Shown here: positions 1 to 5,677 of the stretch, in pieces
How positions within the stretch are numbered: the stretch's first letter is position 1
Layout of the letters: the number at the start of each line of letters is the position of its first letter
Source: Trueperaceae bacterium
GTDB lineage: Bacteria > Deinococcota > Deinococci > Deinococcales > Trueperaceae
Direction of reading: 5' to 3'
Assembly: GCA_007121175.1 (NCBI GenBank)
Contig: SKMG01000328.1
Span: forward strand, 1-5,677
Length of the DNA stretch: 5,677 nucleotides
Notes under the pieces: generated by a model
Databases searched by the model: none
Told to the model about the DNA's origin: nothing
The model's input: the letters and a program-made list of their open reading frames with translations, nothing else
Position numbers and translations under genes: made by a program

Positions 1-468
1 GCCGGTGACGGTGCCCATCTGGGCGCCGGCTTTGAAGCCACCTTCAGCGCAGGCCCAGACGCGGATGCGGTGTTCCTGCACTTCCTGCTCCTGCTCGGCC
101 GCGAGGCTGACCTGCCCGTGGTGACCGGCGCGACGCGGGTCGTCGAGGTCTACCGGAGCGAGATTCCCCTGCCGGGTCTCGAGGTCGGCGCCTACGCGTT
201 CGATCTGACCTTGCTGGAGTTCGGCCCGCGGTATCCGGTCAACGACCCGCACTACCGCACTGGCGGGGCGCTGTACTACGTCGTGTCGGGGGCCGGTGTG
301 TTCACGGCCGAGGGTGTGGCCCAGCGCATGCCGGCAGGCAGCGCGATCCTCGAGCCGTTCGCCCTGGTGCATCGCTGGGCGAACCCGTACGACGAGGTCG
401 TGATCGTGGTGCTCGCCAACATCTCACCGAAGGGGGAGCCCGCGGTCGCGTTCGTCGATGAGGAGTGA
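1..468 (+). CDS. Cupin-domain protein, C-terminal part (5' end outside window)
   Basis: The frame is open from base 1 and stops with TGA at 466-468, leaving 155 visible residues; the true start lies to the left. A GTG at 70 is internal, because coding-like sequence precedes it. Residues 1-30 look like the closing strands of one barrel. Residues 45-140 form a second cupin barrel, so a two-barrel (bicupin) protein is likely. Cupin motif 2 is well kept: P111-A-G113, then H124 and N128 in an H-x3-N pattern. Motif 1 is degenerate: around PHYRTGGALYYVVSG (83-97) there is H84, but tyrosines sit where the second histidine and the glutamate usually lie. Metal binding may therefore be weakened or absent. 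Substrate and reaction cannot be read from the sequence. It is transcribed towards the ribose operon and need not be related to it. Confidence 0.75.
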   Translation, partial: AGDGAHLGAGFEATFSAGPDADAVFLHFLLLLGREADLPVVTGATRVVEVYRSEIPLPGLEVGAYAFDLTLLEFGPRYPVNDPHYRTGGALYYVVSGAGVFTAEGVAQRMPAGSAILEPFALVHRWANPYDEVVIVVLANISPKGEPAVAFVDEE

Positions 469-716
469 CATCCCCGAACTCGCCATTGCAGCCGCACCTG
501 CGCTCGATGCGTGGCCGCTACCGCAGGCGCAAGCGGCAGCGACTCGCCGAGGGTCTGGTCGAGCAGGCGAGCCGCGGCGATCAGTCAGGGGCGCGAGCCG
601 TGTATCGGCGCCTTCGCTTTCCAGCCGGAGTTCACGCTCTGGCTGGAAAGTCTGTCGAGGACCGCACGCCCGCGGCACGACCACGACGACCCACAGGCCC
701 GCCTGGTACGCGCCGG
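469..716. other. Convergent intergenic region between cupin gene and rbsD
   Basis: This 248-base stretch lies between the stop of the plus-strand cupin gene and the stop of minus-strand rbsD. Several frames are open on both strands, as expected at this base composition, but none has a believable ribosome binding site or recognisable protein features. One plus-strand frame starts with GTG at 465, overlapping the cupin stop as GTGA. It has no spaced Shine-Dalgarno and runs deep into rbsD antisense, so I do not call it. The main structure is the long hairpin at 617-650. A weaker 6-base inverted repeat (GCCGCT at 514-519, AGCGGC at 532-537) is also present. I see no tRNA or mobile element. Confidence 0.6.
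617..650. terminator. Hairpin between convergent genes, possible two-way terminator
   Basis: CTTTCCAGCC at 617-626 is exactly complementary to GGCTGGAAAG at 641-650. Pairing continues inward through 627-630 with 637-640 (one G-T pair), giving a 14-pair stem and a 6-base loop. It begins 66 bases past the rbsD stop and 148 bases past the cupin stop. Neither strand has a run of T after the stem, so it is not a standard intrinsic terminator. A terminator without a U-tract, an RNA 3'-end protecting stem, or a Rho-associated site are all possible. The position between converging genes supports an end-of-transcript role, which is inference. Confidence 0.45.
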
Positions 717-1115
717 TCAGAACACCACGCCGGAGATCAGCACGATGTTGCTGTAGGGCGTGAACTCGCCCGTCCGCACGACGGCCCTGGCTTGCCGTGC
801 GGTCTCCTGTAGGGTCAGGTGGGGCACCGCGCGCACGGGTACGTCGGTAGGCCACGCCCGGTGGAAGGCCTCGCTCATCGCGGGCGACACCGCCGCCATC
901 TCGGCGTCGATCAGCGCCTCTTCGACGTGCAGCTCCGTGAGGACGACCTCGAGCGTCTCGAGGAAGCCCGGCACGCCCTGACGTAACGCCAAGTCGATCA
1001 CGGGTATGCCCGGCGGCGCCGGCAAGCCGGCGTCGCCGATCACCAGCATGTCCTTGTGGCCCATGCTGGCAATGAGGTGCGAGAGTTCGGCATGGAGCAA
1101 GGCGGTCTTCTTCAT
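717..1115 (-). CDS. rbsD: D-ribose pyranase RbsD
   Basis: RbsD is a cytoplasmic sugar mutarotase. It interconverts the beta-pyranose and beta-furanose forms of D-ribose, supplying the furanose that ribokinase uses. The 132-residue product is close to the E. coli length (139) and begins MKK like that protein. The catalytic histidine H20 is in SMGHKD, D28 is in GDAGLP, and H99 lies 34 residues from the end, as H106 does in E. coli. The C-terminal PYSNIVLISGV block (120-130) supplies Y121 and N123. The ATG at 1115 is chosen for the family match and the GGAGGA just upstream; the frame stays open to 1205 but with poor codon use. Unlike E. coli, where rbsD comes first, here it is last and separated from rbsB by 204 bases. 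Its start overlaps a short upstream frame as ATGA. Confidence 0.95.
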   Translation of the reverse strand: MKKTALLHAELSHLIASMGHKDMLVIGDAGLPAPPGIPVIDLALRQGVPGFLETLEVVLTELHVEEALIDAEMAAVSPAMSEAFHRAWPTDVPVRAVPHLTLQETARQARAVVRTGEFTPYSNIVLISGVVF

Positions 1116-1219
1116 GCATCCTCCAGGGCGGCGCCCGCGAGCGACGCGACCAGCTCTGTCCACGAGCGGGCATAGCCGTCCCGGGCGACGAACTCGGGCG
1201 AGCACCAGTGCGCTCTCAC
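1112..1219 (-). CDS. Short coding-like frame coupled to rbsD (small protein or gene remnant)
   Basis: Reading the minus strand from a GTG at 1219 gives 35 residues ending ASLAGAALEDA, with the TGA at 1114-1112 overlapping the rbsD ATG as ATGA. Most codons end in G or C, far better than the competing upstream extension of the rbsD frame, which is full of CGA, GGA, CTA and AGA codons. The middle reads CSPEFVARDGYARSWTELV, which looks like a natural C-terminal helix. There is no clear Shine-Dalgarno before the GTG, and the frame stays open through the hairpin back towards rbsB with low-complexity P/A/R content. It may be the last piece of a gene deleted between rbsB and rbsD, a small protein coupling translation into rbsD, or chance. 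I do not recognise a family. Confidence 0.3.
   Translation of the reverse strand: MRAHWCSPEFVARDGYARSWTELVASLAGAALEDA
1119..1124 (-). promoter_or_regulatory. Ribosome binding site of rbsD
   Basis: GGAGGA on the minus strand lies three bases before the ATG at 1115; counting from the GGAGG core the spacing is four. This fixes the start at the MKK methionine rather than further upstream. The spacing is short, and the site lies inside the overlapping upstream frame, which suits translational coupling. Confidence 0.7.
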
Positions 1220-1254
1220 GTCCGTGGTCCAGGCCGGAGCGGCCCGCGCCGGAG

Positions 1255-1284
1255 CCGGGCAGGCAGGTGAGCCTGCCTGCCCGG
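1255..1284. repeat. Perfect 13-bp inverted repeat downstream of rbsB
   Basis: CCGGGCAGGCAGG at 1255-1267 and CCTGCCTGCCCGG at 1272-1284 are perfectly complementary around a 4-base loop (TGAG on plus). The predicted hairpin is very stable and starts 35 bases after the rbsB stop codon. No T-run follows on either strand, so it is not a classical terminator. By analogy with REP and other stem-loops after binding-protein genes such as malE, it may protect the rbsB mRNA 3' end or reduce read-through into rbsD. That role is inferred. Confidence 0.75.
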
Positions 1285-1291
1285 GAATGCT

Positions 1292-1304
1292 GCGGCTGAG
1301 CCGC
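1292..1304. repeat. Small second hairpin after rbsB
   Basis: GCGGC at 1292-1296 pairs with GCCGC at 1300-1304 around a 3-base loop. It begins 15 bases after the rbsB stop, with the 13-bp hairpin seven bases further on. The two form a tandem stem-loop at the 3' end of rbsB. A 5-bp stem can arise by chance in GC-rich DNA, so its relevance rests on its position. Confidence 0.4.
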
Positions 1305-1319
1305 TGATCGAACCTGGGG

Positions 1320-2207
1320 TCAGAAGCAGTCGGGCTCGGTGACCAGCTGCAGCGGCACCGCGATGTTCACCGTTTCGGCCGGCGGGCCGTCGATGATGAT
1401 CTGGTTGGCGGCCTCGACGGCCTGCGAACCGAGCAGCGCCGGCAGCTGCTGCACGGTTGCACCCATCCGGCAAGCTTCGACGGCCGCCACGGCGTCGTCG
1501 GTCGCGTCGAAGCCGACTACGAGGATGTCGCGTCCGGAGGCTTCGATCGCCTGCAGGGCACCGAGGGCCATCTCATCGTTGTGGGCGAAGACCGCGTCGA
1601 TGTCGGGTTGGGCGACGAGGATGTTCTCCATCACGCTCAGGCCCTCGGCGCGGTTGAAGTTGGCGGTCTGCCGCGCCACGATCTCGAGGCCGGGGCAGTC
1701 CTCGGTGACGAAGGTGTTGAAGCCCTCGCCGCGCTCGCGGGTGGCGGAGACGCCTGGGATGCCCTCGAGCTCGACTACTGGTCCGTTGCCGTCGAGCATG
1801 TCACAGATGAACTCGGCTGCCAGCGCGCCACCTCCGACGTTGTCCGAGGCGATGAAGTAGGCCACCTCGGCACCAGCGCCGACGCCGCGGTCCACCGCGA
1901 TCACGCTCACGCCGGCGGCATTGGCCGCGATGACGGCAGGCACCACCGCGTCGGAGTCGGTCGGGTTGACGATCAGCACGGAGACGCCGCGCTGCACCAG
2001 GTCTTCGATGTCGTTGATCTGGGTACTGACGCTGTCGCGAGCGTCGGTGACCAGCAGCTCGAGGCCGAGATCGTCGGCCATCTGTTGGGCGCCGTCGCGC
2101 AGGTCGACGAAGAACGGGTTGTCGAGCGTCGAGACCGAGAGGCCGATGGTCTGGGCGATGGCGCTCGAAGTGAGCACGAGCGCGAACACGTAGGCTGCGA
2201 TGCGCAT
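1320..2207 (-). CDS. rbsB: D-ribose-binding periplasmic protein RbsB
   Basis: This is the soluble periplasmic receptor that binds D-ribose and delivers it to the RbsC-RbsA transporter; family members may also feed chemotaxis. The 295-residue precursor matches the usual length (E. coli 296). A signal peptide spans about residues 1-18, with cleavage likely after AIA before QTIG; there is no lipobox cysteine. By alignment to my memory of E. coli RbsB, all main ribose contacts are kept: S26, N30, F32, F33, D106, R107, R159, F184, N210, D234 and Q254. The blocks NPTDSDAV (81-88), RERGEGF (157-163) and NDEMALGAL (210-218) are hallmarks. Four cysteines (C135, C171, C246, C294) in the exported part are unusual against cysteine-free E. 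coli RbsB and may form disulfides. It lies 31 bases after rbsC and is followed by two hairpins. Confidence 0.96.
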   Translation of the reverse strand: MRIAAYVFALVLTSSAIAQTIGLSVSTLDNPFFVDLRDGAQQMADDLGLELLVTDARDSVSTQINDIEDLVQRGVSVLIVNPTDSDAVVPAVIAANAAGVSVIAVDRGVGAGAEVAYFIASDNVGGGALAAEFICDMLDGNGPVVELEGIPGVSATRERGEGFNTFVTEDCPGLEIVARQTANFNRAEGLSVMENILVAQPDIDAVFAHNDEMALGALQAIEASGRDILVVGFDATDDAVAAVEACRMGATVQQLPALLGSQAVEAANQIIIDGPPAETVNIAVPLQLVTEPDCF

Positions 2208-2211
2208 ACTT

Positions 2212-2218
2212 CCTCCTT
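2212..2218 (-). promoter_or_regulatory. Strong ribosome binding site of rbsB
   Basis: AAGGAGG on the minus strand is a near-complete anti-16S match, four bases before the ATG at 2207. It is the strongest such match in the operon, fitting the high output needed for a periplasmic binding protein. It supports the start that yields the intact signal peptide. Confidence 0.75.
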
Positions 2219-2238
2219 GGCGAAGCGTGCAGGGTATG

Positions 2239-3160
2239 TCACGCCCTGCGGGACGCGGCGAGACGTTCGATGAGCAGCGCTGCGAGGATCACACCCCCCT
2301 TCACGATCTGCTGGTAGAAGGACGGGACGTTGAGCAGATTCATCCCGTTGTTGATGACGCCGATGATCAGTGCGCCGATGAGCGTGCCGAAGACGCCGCC
2401 CTTGCCGCCGAAGAGCGAGGTACCGCCCACCACGACCGCGGCGATGGCGTCGAGTTCGAACATGACACCTGCCGAGGGCTGGGCCGAGTTGAGGCGACCG
2501 GTGAGGACCATCGCCGCCAGCGCCGCTGCGAGTCCCGAGTAGGCGAAGGTGAACAGCTTGACGCGCCGCACGGCGATCCCCGAGAGGCGGGCGGCTTCCT
2601 CGTTGCCGCCGATGGCATAGATCGAGCGCCCCAGGGCCATGTGGCGCAGGATCACGTGGGTGATGGCCAGGAAGCCGAGCATGATCCAGATCGGCACGGG
2701 CAGACCCAGGAAGCTGCCGTAGCCGATGGTCATGAAGATCGGCGGCAGGCCGCTCACGGGCCGCCCGTCGGTGATCGCCAGCGCCATACCGCGGAAGATC
2801 GTGAGGCCCGCAAGCGTGACGATGAAGGGGGCGATGCCGGCGTAGGCGACGAAGGCGCCGTTGAACACGCCCATGACGAGGCCGAGGCCGAGTGCGGCGG
2901 CGATGGCGAGACCGGCGGGCAGCCCACCCACCGCCAGCGAGGCGGCCACCACGCCGGTGAGCGCCAGCAGCGACCCCACCGAGAGATCGATCCCGCGGCC
3001 GATGATGACCACCGTCATGCCGGCGGCGATGATGGCGTTGATCGAGATCTGCCGCAGCACGTTGATGACGTTCGACGGCGTCAGGAAGCGGTCGGAGAGC
3101 AGCGACAGGATGGCGACGAGCGCCAGGAGCGCCATCACCAGCCCGAAGCGCCCGACGAGG

Positions 3161-3189
<29 letters not shown>
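2239..3189 (-). CDS. rbsC: Ribose ABC transporter permease RbsC
   Basis: RbsC is the inner-membrane channel subunit of the ribose importer; two copies are thought to pair with RbsA. The 316 residues match the family (E. coli 321). Hydrophobic segments lie at roughly 15-32, 50-64, 72-88, 92-116, 122-138, 163-180, 213-230, 266-282 and 297-308. Family blocks are present: GIDLSVGS (66-73), the cytoplasmic GGNEEAARLSGI (194-205) that should meet the ATPase, and DAIAAVVVGGTSLFGGKGG (247-265), followed by FYQQIVKGGVIL (291-302). The ATG at 3189 is preferred to a GTG at 3180 because AGGAGG lies nine bases before it. The gene starts inside rbsA with a 29-base overlap, so translation of the two is probably linked. 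The class could carry other pentoses, but context and RbsB indicate ribose. Confidence 0.95.
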
Positions 3190-4611
<1,422 letters not shown>

Positions 4612-4612
<1 letters not shown>

Positions 4613-5520
4613 CAGATTCGGAGCGCGAGCAGGCGCTCTATGGCGGCGGCATTCGGCAGCGACGGCTGAGCGCCGGGCCGGGTGGTGGCGAGTGCGCCCG
4701 CGGCGTTCGCGAAGCGCACCGACTCCGCGAGCGCCTCGGCGCGCGCCGCGCGCACGGCGAGGGCCCCTGCGAAGGCATCGCCGGCGGCCGTGGTGTCGAC
4801 CGCCTCGACCTCGAACCCCGGGTCGAGGCCGGTCCGGCCGGCTTCCGCCCAAGCCGCACCCGCCGGTCCGAGCGTCACCACCGCGGCGGGCACGAGCTCG
4901 GCGAGTCGAGCCGCAGCACGCTCCGGCTCGCGGTTCACGGCGGACACGTCCATGGCGATGAGGCGCGCGGCTTCGCTCTCGTTCACCAGCAGGATCTCGA
5001 CATCGCGGAGCTGACTGGGCTCGAGCGCTTCGGCGGGTGCCAGGTTCAAGATCACGCGCGCACCCGCACGCCGCGCCAGGGCGGCGGCGCGCAGCGTGGT
5101 GTCGAGGGGGATCTCGAGCTGCAAGAGCAGCACGGTGGCGCCGTCGAACTGAGCCGGTGCGAGGTCGTCGGGCGTGATCCGGGCGTTGGCGCCGGGGGAG
5201 ACGATGATACAGTTCTGGGCGTTTCCGTCGACGCTGATGAAGGCCACGCCGGTGGGGGCATCATCGAGCGCGACCACGTGCCGCTGATCGATCCCGTCCG
5301 CGCTCAGGCCGCCCGTTAGGGTGTCACCGAAGGCGTCGCGTCCCACGCGGCCGATCATGCGCACTGCCCCGCCGGCCCGCGCCGCGGCCACCGCCTGGTT
5401 CGCCCCCTTGCCGCCCGGATGGTGGGCGTAGTCGCCGCCGAGGAGCGTCTCGCCGGCGATCGGGAAGCGCGGCACGGTGACGACCAGATCCATGTTGAGG
5501 CTGCCGACGACGACGATCAT
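4612..5520 (-). CDS. rbsK: Ribokinase RbsK (PfkB family)
   Basis: Ribokinase phosphorylates D-ribose with ATP to ribose 5-phosphate in the cytoplasm, feeding the pentose phosphate pathway and nucleotide synthesis. The 302 residues are close to E. coli RbsK (309). The N-terminal VVVGSLNMDLVV (3-14) carries substrate residues N9 and D11. PfkB signature 1 is at 35-43 (PGGKGANQA). E136 in LQLEIP and N180/E183 in NESEA match the phosphate and metal region. Signature 2, DTTAAGDAF (242-250), holds catalytic base D248 and anion-hole residues. The ATG at 5520 fits the family start, and GGAGGT lies five bases upstream. The start overlaps an upstream frame as ATGA, and the stop overlaps the rbsA start as TGATG. 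Ribokinase is first among the recognised rbs genes here, whereas in E. coli it follows rbsB. Other PfkB sugar kinases are less likely given the transporter and RbsD. Confidence 0.95.
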
Positions 5521-5677
5521 GATCGACCTCCAGGCCGTGGCAGCGGCTCGGCCGCAGGCTCGGCGGGCGCTGCTGGGGGGACCGGCGCGGCTGTGCTGAC
5601 CGGGACTGTGCTGACCGGGACTGTGCCGACCGACGGAGGGCCGATCGGCGCTTGCACGGCCGAGCGCCTGGCGATGA
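5517..5677 (-). CDS. C-terminus of an unidentified gene with Pro/Ala-rich tail (5' end outside window)
   Basis: The minus-strand frame from 5675 gives 52 residues and a TGA at 5519-5517 that overlaps the rbsK ATG as ATGA. That overlap is the main reason to choose this frame, since all three minus frames are open here. The peptide has 13 prolines and 10 alanines and contains GTVPV-STVPV-STAAP (17-31), from an in-register 15-base repeat. It ends EPLPRPGGRS. Such a tail looks disordered and gives no family. In comparable operons a LacI-type regulator or a nucleoside hydrolase often precedes ribokinase, but nothing here shows either. If this is a gene, the rbs operon begins further right and no rbs promoter lies in the window. 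If not, the stretch could be the operon leader. Confidence 0.4.
   Translation of the reverse strand, partial: IARRSAVQAPIGPPSVGTVPVSTVPVSTAAPVPPAAPAEPAAEPLPRPGGRS
5526..5531 (-). promoter_or_regulatory. Ribosome binding site of rbsK
   Basis: GGAGGT on the minus strand with a five-base spacer to the ATG at 5520. It separates the true rbsK start from the open in-frame sequence further upstream, which is low-complexity and has no ribokinase character. Confidence 0.75.
5591..5635. repeat. 15-bp tandem repeat, two exact copies and one decayed
   Basis: CTGTGCTGACCGGGA occurs at 5591-5605 and 5606-5620, and a third copy matching at 11 of 15 positions lies at 5621-5635. The 15-base unit is five codons, so it keeps frame and encodes a VST-VP type pentapeptide repeat if the upstream gene is real. 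If the region is non-coding, spaced direct repeats could instead be regulator sites ahead of rbsK. Confidence 0.8.

Noticed and set aside
278..290. Degenerate second Walker A of RbsA taken as an inactivating mutation
   Set aside because: RbsA, MglA and AraG proteins normally have a degraded second ATP site, so this is a family feature.
514..537. GCCGCT/AGCGGC inverted repeat as a terminator
   Set aside because: Only six pairs around a 12-base loop with no T-run; weak beside the 617-650 hairpin.
465..812. Plus-strand frame starting GTG that overlaps the cupin stop as GTGA
   Set aside because: Early codons look GC3-rich, but there is no spaced ribosome binding site, the product is arginine-rich without recognisable features, and it continues antisense into rbsD.
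424..1173. Minus-strand open frame of 249 codons covering rbsD and the convergent region
   Set aside because: It runs out of phase through rbsD, which is clearly genuine, and shows arginine/proline-rich shadow composition with no family features.
5640..5649. Perfect 10-bp palindrome GCCGATCGGC as a LacI-type operator
   Set aside because: The centre lacks the usual CG step of LacI-family operators, it does not extend outward, and such palindromes are common by chance in GC-rich DNA.

Overview
The window is GC-rich (strong G/C preference at third codon positions) and comes from a diderm bacterium, most likely a high-GC proteobacterium or relative. The ribose-binding protein has a plain Sec signal peptide with no lipobox cysteine, as expected for a free periplasmic protein. 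I cannot place the organism more precisely.

Most of the window is one minus-strand D-ribose uptake and activation operon, read from right to left: an unidentified proline/alanine-rich C-terminus (5677-5517), rbsK ribokinase (5520-4612), rbsA ABC ATPase (4612-3161), rbsC permease (3189-2239), rbsB periplasmic binding protein (2207-1320), a 204-base gap with two hairpins and a short coding-like frame, and rbsD ribose pyranase (1115-717). The genes are tightly packed: ATGA overlap into rbsK, TGATG overlap from rbsK into rbsA, a 29-base overlap of rbsA and rbsC, and a 31-base gap before rbsB. The operon promoter must lie beyond the right edge, and no regulator gene is recognisable in the window.

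On the plus strand, positions 1-468 hold the C-terminal part of a cupin protein, probably the second barrel of a bicupin. It converges on the operon. The 248 bases between the two stop codons (469-716) carry a long hairpin (617-650) but no gene I can defend.

Functionally, RbsB captures ribose in the periplasm, RbsC2-RbsA imports it, RbsD interconverts pyranose forms and speeds formation of the furanose, and RbsK phosphorylates it to ribose 5-phosphate. Catalytic and sugar-contact residues are intact in RbsB, RbsD and RbsK, so the ribose assignment is strong. I found no clear novel system. The oddities are the gene order (K-A-C-B-gap-D), the hairpins and coding-like remnant in the rbsB-rbsD gap, and the pentapeptide-repeat tail ahead of rbsK.
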